Source of the DNA: Acidianus brierleyi
Lineage (GTDB): Archaea; Thermoproteota; Thermoprotei_A; Sulfolobales; Sulfolobaceae
Direction of reading: 5' to 3'
Assembly (NCBI RefSeq): GCF_003201835.2
Contig: NZ_CP029289.2
Span: 930,001 to 994,000 of the forward strand
Length of the DNA stretch: 64,000 nt
The translations under genes were made by a program, and so were the position numbers. Of this stretch, positions 9,634 to 18,529 are shown piece after piece. Under the pieces are notes generated by a model. That model made no database searches. It had not been told where the DNA came from and worked only from the letters and a program-made list of their open reading frames with translations. Position 1 is the first letter of the stretch. Each line of letters begins with the position of its first letter.

Positions 9634-10203
9634 TTGAGTGGTACAAAAACTCCTTCGAAATGGATTTTTATACCAATAATTGATGGTATAACTTACGAAT
9701 TTAATACAAATAATAATGATATAAATTCTATTAAGATTAATTCTCAGGAACTACAACTAGTAGATAGTAAGAAAGAAGAACTGTATTATGATAATAGAAA
9801 TAATGAAATTAAAAAAATTAATAATGTATTTGTATTGTTTGGTACAATAGCAACTAGTTATAGCAATAAAATTAAAATAGAACTCACTTTAAATCCTTGC
9901 GATTATATAAGAGGATTTATTTTTAGTGTTAATGAAAACGGCTTAAATAACCTAGCAGATATATTTGAAAATTATATAGAACTTAACGTAAGCAATAAAT
10001 CATTTGCAATACTTAATAGAGAAAATAAATTAAATATACCTAGCACTATCACAATTTACGTAGCTAAGTGCGATGCTACAGTTTGTATAAATAGAAATGA
10101 AACTGAGATAAAAAACGTAAATAGTGGCGTGATAAAAATTAATGGTAATGATGTTTCACAAGATTTATTAAGAATATTTAGATATTCTACTCAAAAAGTA
10201 TAA
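9634..10203 (+). CDS. cmr7: Probable Cmr7, Sulfolobales-specific Cmr subunit
   Basis: This 189-residue protein is divergent from cmr4 and shares its promoter region. Cmr7 is known only from Sulfolobales Cmr complexes, as a dimeric beta-rich protein of about 190 residues. In the S. solfataricus operon it lies beside cmr4. Size, position and a beta-rich composition (for example WIFIPIIDGITYEF at residues 11-24) fit. There are no catalytic motifs. The TTG start at 9634 is set by AGGTG five bases upstream. The identification relies mainly on synteny and length. Confidence 0.8.
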   Translation: MSGTKTPSKWIFIPIIDGITYEFNTNNNDINSIKINSQELQLVDSKKEELYYDNRNNEIKKINNVFVLFGTIATSYSNKIKIELTLNPCDYIRGFIFSVNENGLNNLADIFENYIELNVSNKSFAILNRENKLNIPSTITIYVAKCDATVCINRNETEIKNVNSGVIKINGNDVSQDLLRIFRYSTQKV

Positions 10204-10778
10204 AGATTGCTCAACAACGCAAATATGAATATATGTATTTTATCATATACTTCTACCTAAAAAGTGGAGTAGCTTGATTTTTTAAAAATCTATACGCTAA
10301 CTAAACTTACCAACTAAGAATGGGACGCCTCTAGCTAAATAAAGAGAATATAAAGTCAAACGACCATAAAATCTACTCATACAGACATTCCTCTTCTTTC
10401 TACTTATAGATAACATGAAAGAATAAGACTACTATCTAGAACTTTTAAGCTCTTCCTGTGGACTTTCTACGAATAGCAGTTTACGTAAATTTCTCTTACT
10501 TAAATATTTTCATTCTTTTATGCAATGAAATAATTCAATGAAATAAGTTTTATCTATTCTAGATGATAGTATTTTAGGCTTTACAGTAAATAATTTTACT
10601 CCTCTTATGTTGTATTAAATTATTTTTAACGCTATGTAATACTGCAAAAGGATTTTCGTAGAAAGTCTACTCGTTATTTTATGTGAGTCAGAGAAGATTA
10701 ATCAAACAAAATAGTCAAAAAATTATGAAAATACAAGTTGGTATTTTCAATAAATTGTTTAATGTTACTAAGTTCGTC
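10204..10778. other. Gene-free stretch with inverted repeats
   Basis: No credible gene is seen here. It holds the right copy of the 23-bp repeat (10464-10486). A 13-base part of that region (GACTTTCTACGAA, 10461-10473) recurs inverted near 10654-10667. Stop codons are frequent in all frames. Confidence 0.5.
10464..10486 (-). repeat. 23-bp inverted repeat flanking the Cmr module (right copy)
   Basis: Exact reverse complement of 1578-1600. Together the two copies enclose about 8.9 kb holding only the cmr genes and short flanks. Confidence 0.75.
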
Positions 10779-11630
10779 TTAACTAATAATCTTCAATATC
10801 AAAGCTACGAATTTTAACTTAGAAGGTAAAAATGACTGTATTAATTTCATATCATCAACAGTAATTATTTTAAAAAACTTAAAAAGGAAGAGAATGGATA
10901 ATAGTAAAAGAAGGTCTAAATAAGGAGGATCAATGAAAACCTCATATATCCCTATTAAAGGCATCACAGTTAACAATGTAGTTTCCTTTCTACCTAAAAT
11001 GAATGTTGAAGTCCTTAAAGCATAAATTAAGACGAAAGAAGAGGAGATTGTCGATACGATAATCTGAGAAATCGCTCCACCCATTATTCCTATTCTAGGA
11101 ATTAAGAGGAAAGAAGTTAATAAAACCAGACCTCCGTTAAGTAGTGAAAGCATGAGGAAAGGCCTCAACGACTTCCTAGCTGCTATAATGAAATTCGTTA
11201 AAGAGATTATGGGGAAAGGCAAAGTCGTAGCTAAAAGGAGGAGGATCAGAACTTTAATTCCGGAAGTATAAGCCGAGAAGAATTTCTCAACGACCAAAAC
11301 GGCTGTAGGTATTGAAATAATGACGGCAAGAAAAGTAATTAAAGACAGCACGCGGAAGGAGATAGAAGACATCTTCTTTTCATCCTTTCCCAAAGCCTTG
11401 TAAAATGATGCTGTAGGTAAGAGAACTCCTCCTAAAGCTCCTAAAACCATTGAAGGTACTCCAGCTACTAAAGCAGAAAATTGATACAAACCCAGGTAGT
11501 ATGAGCCTAATAAATAAGCAGTAGTTACTCTGTCACCTTGTGAAGAGAGGAAAGTTGCTGAAGAAGATAGATAAAGAGGTAAACCTTCCTCGAAGTGCTT
11601 AAAGAGAAAAGCAAAGTCAAAAGATGACAA
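10779..11630 (-). pseudogene. Polysaccharide flippase (Wzx/MATE-like), N-terminally truncated
   Basis: The 283 residues align with the C-terminal 60 percent of the full-length flippase at 15954-17333. Shared blocks are SQGDRVTTAYLLGSYYLGLYQ, SSISFRVLSLI and LLIPRIGIMGGAISQ (shown in parts under 20 residues in each homologue). Several membrane helices remain, but the first 180 residues or so (about five helices) are missing. Wzx-type flippases move lipid-linked glycans across the membrane and need the complete helical bundle. The lost 5' part lies on the side of the 741-codon gene, so the insertion of that block probably removed it. Confidence 0.8.
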
Positions 11631-11715
11631 AATTAATCCTACTCTATGGTTCCTAAACTTAATATGAATAAATTTTCAATTAATACAATAAAGGGGATTC
11701 CGATACATAAAGGGA

Positions 11716-13941
11716 ATGATCTTAACTTATATGGAAAAATTTAAAAAAGAGGGATTTATAATAACTTATGAGAGCATGAAAATAAGTAAATTCGTGCAAA
11801 GAAAACTAGAGGCGTTGTTAGCTTTAGATATTATTGAAGCTAGAGATATTGATCTAGATTTAGAACAAATCATATTAAGGTATGTAACTAATAGCGATGT
11901 TACCGCTTATAGAATTATTTATCGCTTATTGAACGAAAAACTCATCGAAACTGAAGATAAGGAACTTTATAGTGAAGTTATAAACAAAGTTAAAGAAGCA
12001 CTGAATAGAGCTAAGGTCAAGAAAGGTCCTTATGTAGGCTTCACTATTGGTAACACGACGAAGTTAGTATTTAAGTCTTACAAAGAGCAAAGAGGTAAGA
12101 ATTACATACGCTGGAAATTAACGGAAAAAGGTAAAAAGACACTTATTGATGGACTTAGGAAACTTGGTTTTAGTAAAGATGAGATAAAGTCACTTTTAAA
12201 TAGTAACCCTCTAGCGGCAGTAAGGGACATTAGATTACGTATAGTACAGTATTTAGACGAAACATCTGAAATCGAAAGTCTTCAGCGTTATTCGCATCTA
12301 TTAGGAGATACTACTAAATTAACCACCGATGTTTCTGCTGGAAAGATATTTGTAAAAACGGCCTTAAAAGTGTTAAGACCCGATGAAACATACGAACCTA
12401 AGGCTGGTTTCGCTATTTCTTTTGCAAGAGATGAAGATCTTCTAGCTAACGAACTTATTAAGATAAATCTTTGGAAGGACTTGAATGTCAATTATCTCAA
12501 TCCTTTGATAACGAATTTCAGAGACTATTTAGTGAAATTTAGTATCGCAATGCTAAATCCAGTGAGCTATAACGAAATAACTGAACATTTGAAGAGAATT
12601 GTTAATTGGCCATCTTTAGCTGAAAGGGGAAATGCGCAAAAAGTAGATGCATATTTAGATAGTGCAATAAAGAGCGGATATATTATAAGAAAAGGTAACT
12701 TGCTTGAATTTGTTGATCCGTTTATAGCGAATGCTCATAGCCCACGTAGCATTTTAGAGTATTTGAATGAAGCATATTTCGCAGGAACCATTTTATACAG
12801 TGGAATGTTGAGCATTCCTATTAATGAAAAACAACTTAAAATAAGAGGTTTTGAAATAAATTTCTATAGATCTATTTACACGATTACCGCAACACTACTA
12901 TGGCAAACAACATATTCCTATCCGTTACCCATAATAGCTGAGAAACGTGATAATGGTTTAGAAATTAAAACCGATGAATGGTATAAGGAACTTGAAAATA
13001 TTCCAGGCGACTTAGTTAATAAGTCAGCATTTGTTAAAACGATATTAGATATGGATAAGTCCATAGCTAAAAGGGTAATTAGCTCCTATGTAACTGAGTT
13101 TATTAAAAAACTAGAAAATGGACATTTACTAAGGTTGATAGGATCTAAGCCTCCTTACTATTTAGTACCATATGGGATCTATACTAAACTTACAAATGTA
13201 TTTAGAGACGAAACCAGTAATACCGTAGTAGAAACAGTTAAAGCAATAGCTAAGGTTATTGCTCAATACAGTAGAAAAACTGGTAATCCCTATATGATAA
13301 CTAAAGAGGAGCTCATAAAGGTATTTAAGGAATACTCAATATATGAACCTTTAATTCAGAAATTACAGCAAGAAGGAATACTACTTAATGTGGGCGGAAG
13401 TTATATAATAACACCATATAGCTTACCTGGAATTTATTTGGATTTACTAAAAGGACCCTCAAATATAATTCATGCGCAAAAATTCTCTATTCCATTATTA
13501 GAGTTATTATACAAAGTACCTAACGAGGATAGACAAGTTTTCCAACAATTCTTAGAGGAGCTAATTAAACATGAAAAAATAGGCGTGAGTGACTTTTCGA
13601 AAGATATTGTATCTAAGTCCTCGAATCCTATAAAATTAATAGAAGCGTATAAATTTATACAAGGTTGGGGCTTAATAGAAGATAAAAATAATGAAATATA
13701 TGTCTCACCTAATTTTGATAATGGGAATTTTGGTGCTAAAACAATCTTAGTAATTCTTAAAGAACTATTAGGTTGGAAAGAAGAATTAGAAGGATTAAGC
13801 AATAACGAAATAAAGCTTATAAAAGATTTCTCTAGTGCAGAAACAAATAATGAAATAGAGCAAATTATTCATGATTATCAGAAGAAAAGTCAGTATACAG
13901 AAGAAGTATACGATAAAAAGAACTATGACTCGAAAGAGTAA
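11716..13941 (+). CDS. Large unknown protein, probably several winged-helix units
   Basis: I do not recognise this 741-residue protein. It has no signal peptide, membrane helix or nucleotide-binding P-loop. It is mostly alpha-helical with repeated winged-helix-like blocks. One is RWKLTEKGKKTLIDGLRKLG, near residues 130-150. Others are AYLDSAIKSGYIIRKGNLLEF, near 310-330 (partly quoted), and EPLIQKLQQEGILLNVGGSY, near 540-560. The C-terminus is acidic/lysine-rich and flexible. An ATG at 11716 or 11731 could be the start. Immediately downstream (24-bp gap) lies the start of a HerA-type ATPase gene, so the two were probably one operon. It sits beside the Cmr locus, in a defence-type neighbourhood. 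A role as a multi-wHTH partner of an ATPase is inference only. Confidence 0.75.
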   Translation: MILTYMEKFKKEGFIITYESMKISKFVQRKLEALLALDIIEARDIDLDLEQIILRYVTNSDVTAYRIIYRLLNEKLIETEDKELYSEVINKVKEALNRAKVKKGPYVGFTIGNTTKLVFKSYKEQRGKNYIRWKLTEKGKKTLIDGLRKLGFSKDEIKSLLNSNPLAAVRDIRLRIVQYLDETSEIESLQRYSHLLGDTTKLTTDVSAGKIFVKTALKVLRPDETYEPKAGFAISFARDEDLLANELIKINLWKDLNVNYLNPLITNFRDYLVKFSIAMLNPVSYNEITEHLKRIVNWPSLAERGNAQKVDAYLDSAIKSGYIIRKGNLLEFVDPFIANAHSPRSILEYLNEAYFAGTILYSGMLSIPINEKQLKIRGFEINFYRSIYTITATLLWQTTYSYPLPIIAEKRDNGLEIKTDEWYKELENIPGDLVNKSAFVKTILDMDKSIAKRVISSYVTEFIKKLENGHLLRLIGSKPPYYLVPYGIYTKLTNVFRDETSNTVVETVKAIAKVIAQYSRKTGNPYMITKEELIKVFKEYSIYEPLIQKLQQEGILLNVGGSYIITPYSLPGIYLDLLKGPSNIIHAQKFSIPLLELLYKVPNEDRQVFQQFLEELIKHEKIGVSDFSKDIVSKSSNPIKLIEAYKFIQGWGLIEDKNNEIYVSPNFDNGNFGAKTILVILKELLGWKEELEGLSNNEIKLIKDFSSAETNNEIEQIIHDYQKKSQYTEEVYDKKNYDSKE

Positions 13942-13964
13942 TTCCTTAATGGGGGTGAGATTAA

Positions 13965-14234
13965 TTGAAGATAGATAATATTCATAAAACAAATTCTTCT
14001 TCAGAAGGTAATACATCTAACTCGGAAGAGTCCCAACAAGTAACCCAACAGACAACTACGACTCCCACTAATAAGTATATAGGTAAGGTTATAATATCTG
14101 ATCGTGCTAAGCATAACAAATTTTACGTTTGTGTAACAAAAGATGAAAACATAGAAGTTGGATCTACAATACTAGTTGCAGAAGATGTGCTTTGTGGAAT
14201 TCTTCAGTTTTTCTCAATAGGAACGTATAGCTAA
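13965..14234 (+). pseudogene. HerA-like ATPase, N-terminal HAS-barrel fragment
   Basis: A low-complexity N-terminus rich in Ser/Thr/Gln (residues 5-36) leads into YIGKVIISDRAKHNKFYVC, then IEVGSTILVAED and VLCGILQ. This pattern of strands matches the HAS-barrel that begins HerA/FtsK-type hexameric translocases. The P-loop domain that should follow is absent: the frame ends after 89 codons, exactly where a dispersed repeat begins (14222). The TTG start has GGGGGTGAGA four bases upstream, so the gene was translated. The HAS-barrel call is from pattern only. Loss of the motor domain makes this a relic. Confidence 0.55.
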
Positions 14235-14320
14235 CTTTTAACTCAACGCAAGATTTAGAATTTATTTTTACCTCTCTAGTTTAAGACCTAAGAAAATTCA
14301 ACTAATCCACAAAGCACAGA
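14222..14320 (-). repeat. Dispersed repeat, copy of the CACAAAGC family
   Basis: This block is the inverted counterpart of 37868-37970, with only scattered differences over about 100 bp. Its right end carries AATCCACAAAGC, the end motif shared with the short elements at 47.6, 55.6, 56.0 and 38.0 kb. It truncates the HerA-like gene. Confidence 0.6.
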
Positions 14321-14456
14321 AGATGATAAAAATAAAATAGTGGGACTGGTAGTGGACTCGTATTCTAGGCCCAGCTGCTTTCCTGCTTTTAATATGTAAA
14401 AAGCCTTCCTTTTCTCCTTATAAAAAATTTCTAAAAATGAAACAAAATATTAGATA

Positions 14457-14885
14457 TTTAACGGGTATTATGAGAGGCTTATTGCTAGGGGGAAGAGCGC
14501 TACTAAGGCTACTTGTGCTCTTGCTGGCAAGCTTTCCGGCATTTGTTATCACGTTAGCATTTTATGGAAAATTCTAGAGTTAAATAATTTTCAAAATTAT
14601 GTGGAGATAAATTTTGAAGTTCCATTATATACACATTAGATTTTTATGATATATCATAAAAAATTAAATATAAATATTAATGGAGTCCTTTATAAGAATA
14701 TTATAATGCAAGGATTTTCCAATAAATGCTATCACGTTATAAAGGATGGTGTTTACAAGGTTAGGAAGAGTTTTAGAGTACCTAGGGGTAAGGAAGTTAA
14801 CGTCAAGGACTTCGATGTGGGAGACACGCTAGACTCTTTATCCCCGTAGGTTTGTTAGAGGCGTTAGCATATGGTGCCTATATAG
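14457..14885 (+). pseudogene. IS110-family transposase C-terminal relic plus element end, split by a MITE
   Basis: Once the MITE at 14556-14730 and one 8-bp duplication are removed, one frame runs through FNGYYERLIARGKSATKA, CALAGKLSGICYHV, IKDGVYKVRK and on to a stop at 14847-14849. This matches the C-terminal end of the IS110-type transposase at 61.6 kb (KATLALANKICRIVYHVLKD). The following TGTTAGAGGC and GCATATGGTGCCTAT correspond to that element's right end. No N-terminal part is present. An 88-bp part (14457-14544) recurs inverted at 15568-15655. Confidence 0.8.
14556..14730. mobile_element. 175-bp MITE with 8-bp target duplication (copy A)
   Basis: The ends are imperfect inverted repeats: AGCATTTTATGGAAAAT on the left, and the reverse complement AGCATTTATTGGAAAAT on the right. 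ATCACGTT flanks it on both sides (14548-14555, 14731-14738), a clean 8-bp target duplication. The interior is nearly identical to 29471-29641 and carries no gene. It is a non-autonomous element; no matching full-length IS was recognised in the window. Confidence 0.9.
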
Positions 14886-14959
14886 GTAATATTAAGTATT
14901 AAGGTACTACACAATTCATGTATTGATAATTATATAAAGCTTGAATCGAATATCTTTTT

Positions 14960-15604
14960 ATGATTAAAATTTACTTAGATTTAGAAACTTATAGGCCTAA
15001 TGATGCATTTTTGGACGAGAAGATAATAGCATTAGGAATGTTAATAGACTTTGGGTCCAGCAATTCTATAGATCCTAAAGATGAAGTTAAAGAATATAAT
15101 TGGGGTGACCCTATCCCGTCATCTGGAATTTGGAAATACATAGAAACCGACGAGAATACCACCGAGGAAGAGATTATCTCAAGGTTCTATCAATTACTTG
15201 AAAAACTTAATGATATTAAGATGATAATAGGTTTTAATATACTTAGGTTTGACATTCCATTGCTAGTACAGAGGGGTAAGGAATTAGGCGTAAAGGACGT
15301 TAAAGATGCTAACTTCTTATTTTATAATACCTTCACTGTAGACTATTTCCAAGTTTGCTTAGCATTGAACAACATGAGATTTAAAGGAAATAAACTAGAG
15401 GACTGCGCTTCTAAATTGGAACAGATATCCGGTCAACAGATACCGAAAAGAGTAGGTAAGGGTTCGGATATAGCACAACTTTATAAACAGAAAAAATACG
15501 ATGAAATTAAGGATCATTTATACTCAGATCTGTTAGTCATAAGGGCAATAGACTTAATATTTGTTGATAAATGCCGGAAAGCTTGCCAGCAAGAGCACAA
15601 GTAG
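14960..15604 (+). CDS. DnaQ/PolB-like 3'-5' exonuclease domain protein
   Basis: The 214 residues form a single RNase H-fold exonuclease. Exo I is YLDLETYRP (Asp6, Glu8), Exo II is GFNILRFDIPLL (Asp near residue 101), and Exo III is HLYSDLLVIRAIDL (Tyr/Asp near 193-196). These four acidic residues would bind two metal ions to cut nucleic acid from a 3' end. The fold resembles the proofreading domain of family B polymerases but stands alone here. The last 11 or so residues (from CRKACQQ) are antisense to an IS110 transposase relic, so the original C-terminus was replaced. The catalytic core is intact. It may have belonged with the broken HerA-like gene upstream. Confidence 0.8.
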   Translation: MIKIYLDLETYRPNDAFLDEKIIALGMLIDFGSSNSIDPKDEVKEYNWGDPIPSSGIWKYIETDENTTEEEIISRFYQLLEKLNDIKMIIGFNILRFDIPLLVQRGKELGVKDVKDANFLFYNTFTVDYFQVCLALNNMRFKGNKLEDCASKLEQISGQQIPKRVGKGSDIAQLYKQKKYDEIKDHLYSDLLVIRAIDLIFVDKCRKACQQEHK

Positions 15605-15655
15605 CCTTAGTAGCGCTCTTCCCCCTAGCAATAAGCCTCTCATAATACCCGTTAA
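15568..15655 (-). repeat. 88-bp inverted copy of the IS110 relic
   Basis: Exact inverted match to 14457-14544, encoding ERLIARGKSATKATCALAG on the minus strand. It supplies the terminal codons of the exonuclease gene. The inverted pair could flip the 1 kb between them. Confidence 0.8.
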
Positions 15656-15953
15656 AAGGCTCAAGACTCCTATCAACCTAATTTTTGTAAAGGAAAATGT
15701 AAGGTATTGCTAACTTAACGTAATTTGAGAAGAGGAGGACTAAGAAAAATTGTAAGGCGAGGAAAGAGAATGAGAGGAATTTCCCTATGACCTCCTTATT
15801 AATCTTATAACAGAGTGTATAAACTGTAAAATATCAAAGGAGTTTTGTCTACTCTTATTTGTCGTATAATGTTCTCTTTTGATTTTAATATTTAACAAAG
15901 CTCACTATATAGCAGCTGTTGGCTAGTAGAAACTTAATTATCAAACTCTTTCA

Positions 15954-17333
15954 CTATCTCGCGATTAAATAAAGAATCCTAGTTATCCTCTTTAAACTAT
16001 AGGGAGTAAAGCCTTCAATTACCTTAACTTCTTCATTACTTATTATTCCTAACAATTTGAAACTCAAAAGAACTACTATTAATACTACTTCCCAATTTAT
16101 GAAAGCTAAAAAAGATAAACCTATTAACGCAAGGCCTGCAATTTCCCTCCTTTCCAGTTTGAATACACCTTGGAAATGAGAAAAGAGTAAGTAGAGAAGT
16201 GAAGTAATAATCGCGTTAAAAGCTTGAGCAATCGCCGCTCCGTAGATACCTATCCTAGGAATAAGATAATAAGACACTCCTACAACCTCTGCTGCGCTAA
16301 TTATGCCTATAATTATGAAAGGTCTATAATCCTTTTTTACGGTAATCATAAAAGTGGATAAGAGCTGTAACGGCATCGTTGAAGTTAAGGACAGAATTAA
16401 CAACTGCATTGAAGGAATTCCTAAAACGTACTGTGGGAAAAACTTCGAAATGAAAAGAGGGGAAATAGCGTAACCTAAAATAGCTAAAGGTAGAGAAATT
16501 AGAGTAACAATTCTAAAACTCACGGAAGAAATCTCTTTCATGTCCTTCCCTTTAGCGTAATAATACGTCGAGGAAGGGAGAAGAGAAGAAGAGAAAGATG
16601 AGATAAGCATTGATGGAACAACCGCAGCTAAGGCTACTAACTGGTATATACCCAAGTAATAGGAGCCTAAAAGGAAAGCAGTAACTACCCTGTCCCCTTG
16701 ACCAGAAATGAAATAAACGATACCGGTTAAGTATATAGGAAAACCTACCTTTGCAATTTCCTTAAACGTAGTCTTGTCAAGAGAGAACTTGAATGGGAGG
16801 TAAATTTGATAGTACACAACTTTCATTACAGCCCCCAGAGTCCAAATCAATATTAGGAGCTCTACACTATGGTAGAAAATTGCTATGATTGAAAAACCCC
16901 ACCTGGAAATAGTGAAAACTGCATTACCTACATTAACTTCAGTAAACTTACCTAAACCTGTTAACAATTGGCCTTGATAGTTTGTGAAAAGATAGATCAC
17001 GAAATAGGGGATAGACATCCATAAATATGACGGAAAGAACAAGAGGAAAAGGAGGAGGGGAGATACTAGGAGAGAATAAGAAAGGGATGTGTAGACGAGC
17101 TTATCATAACCTTGAGAGGAAGCGTAAGAATGTGAAACTTCTCTGGTAACCAGTGAAAATGGAAGGATAGAGAAAAATGCTCCAGTAATGGTCTCCATAA
17201 GTTGAATTATTGCCACTTTTCCTACAAAGGATGGAGTAGCTAAGTGTCCCGCTACAAGGAAGAATGCTAATGCAAGAACTGAGTTAAATAACGTTGTGGA
17301 AAGGAATTTGAGTGCCCCACTTAATGGATTCAC
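15954..17333 (-). CDS. Polysaccharide flippase (Wzx/MATE-like)
   Basis: This full-length membrane protein (459 residues) has about 12-14 hydrophobic helices along its length and no soluble domain, typical of the MOP superfamily exporters. The motif SGQGDRVVTAFLLGSYYLG, near residue 210, with IPRIGIYGAAIAQ near 370 is characteristic of Wzx-like flippases. It would transfer lipid-linked oligosaccharides outward for N-glycosylation or surface glycan assembly. It is a paralogue of the broken flippase at 10.8 kb and the only intact one in the window. It is followed at distance by an FkbM gene in the same direction. TTTAAAGG precedes the start by about 25 bases. Confidence 0.9.
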   Translation of the reverse strand: MNPLSGALKFLSTTLFNSVLALAFFLVAGHLATPSFVGKVAIIQLMETITGAFFSILPFSLVTREVSHSYASSQGYDKLVYTSLSYSLLVSPLLLFLLFFPSYLWMSIPYFVIYLFTNYQGQLLTGLGKFTEVNVGNAVFTISRWGFSIIAIFYHSVELLILIWTLGAVMKVVYYQIYLPFKFSLDKTTFKEIAKVGFPIYLTGIVYFISGQGDRVVTAFLLGSYYLGIYQLVALAAVVPSMLISSFSSSLLPSSTYYYAKGKDMKEISSVSFRIVTLISLPLAILGYAISPLFISKFFPQYVLGIPSMQLLILSLTSTMPLQLLSTFMITVKKDYRPFIIIGIISAAEVVGVSYYLIPRIGIYGAAIAQAFNAIITSLLYLLFSHFQGVFKLERREIAGLALIGLSFLAFINWEVVLIVVLLSFKLLGIISNEEVKVIEGFTPYSLKRITRILYLIAR

Positions 17334-17507
17334 ATAGTGTAAATACTGTGGAAATTTTTAAAGGTTTAGGTATAAAAAGTAGTTAAGCTTTGTGTTTAAA
17401 GATAGATTTTATATGGCTATTTACTCAATTAAAAACTATATTGAGGTGTTAAATAAAATAATTTTTATCATTTATAATTATATACATTTTACTATTAGTA
17501 CCAAAAA

Positions 17508-18431
17508 TTAGCTAAATTGAATAATAAGTTTATCATTTTTGTATGCCTTTAAAATCCCTATAGGTTTATCCTCATAGTCTACATTAAACCCTGATTTTCT
17601 CAAAATGTCTGGAAGATCCTTAGGGTAATCATGAAACTCTAAGATTATATTTTCTATCCTATTTAATATGTCTGCGGGAAGATCTCTTAACACGGTGTAT
17701 TCGCATCCTTCGCAGTCCATCTTAAATAAGAATATAGTATCAATATTATATTTTTTAATTATAGATATAAGAGATATTGTAGGCACTTTAATCTTTTGCT
17801 CAAATTTCATTCCAGATCCAATAATGTAAGGAGAAGGGTTGGCAGTATTTACATTAGGTTTGTCTGAAGAAATAATAAATTCTGTATATCCCTCATAATT
17901 AGCTAATGCATAAGGTAATAAAAATACCTTATTTTCTAGATTATTAATTTTTATATTGTATTTTCCAAGTTCATAAGACTCGGGAAAAGGTTCTAGTGCA
18001 ATAACTTTTTCTGCCCCGTTAATTGCGAAAAAAATAGAAGAGTCTGCATTAGAAGCACCTACATCTATAATAACTCCTCTAAATGATTTGCCGTAGATCT
18101 TCCGTTCATATATTTCGTCTAAATGTATAATATCCGCTCCTTTCGTAGTTCTGATATTTAAACATATTTCTTTACATAAAATAATGTTATTCTCATATGC
18201 TTCCTTAACTTTCCATCCTCTTTCTAAAAAGTTAAGAAGAACATATAGATCGTAAACACTCCTTAAAAATATCTTATGATTGTCTTTCAGCTCGACTTCT
18301 AGAGTATTAACTCTTTTATTGGTCACTGTAAGATACAAAATATCAAACCAATTGTTAACAAATCGTAATAATAATCGCGTAAACCTCATAGAATTGCCTA
18401 GTTTGCTAATTAATCCCATTGATCTTTTCAT
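17508..18431 (-). CDS. FkbM-family SAM-dependent methyltransferase
   Basis: The N-terminal 110 residues are helical. The FkbM Rossmann fold follows: SAM loop IIDVGASNADSS (about residue 119), ALEPFPES (about 143), and FKMDCEGCEY (about 238), the acidic motif typical of FkbM. The family O-methylates hydroxyls, usually of sugars in glycan clusters. At 307 residues it is complete and is the only undamaged FkbM gene in this window. Flippase and glycosyltransferase neighbours point to methylation of a surface glycan. Substrate unknown. Confidence 0.88.
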   Translation of the reverse strand: MKRSMGLISKLGNSMRFTRLLLRFVNNWFDILYLTVTNKRVNTLEVELKDNHKIFLRSVYDLYVLLNFLERGWKVKEAYENNIILCKEICLNIRTTKGADIIHLDEIYERKIYGKSFRGVIIDVGASNADSSIFFAINGAEKVIALEPFPESYELGKYNIKINNLENKVFLLPYALANYEGYTEFIISSDKPNVNTANPSPYIIGSGMKFEQKIKVPTISLISIIKKYNIDTIFLFKMDCEGCEYTVLRDLPADILNRIENIILEFHDYPKDLPDILRKSGFNVDYEDKPIGILKAYKNDKLIIQFS

Positions 18432-18529
18432 ATAATTTTCTTTATTTAAGCCTTTTGTTAGTATTTTTACTTTTAGTGTTGGGCTTTATCTATGTGTCTA
18501 CAGTATTCTCATTAATCTATTAAATAATG

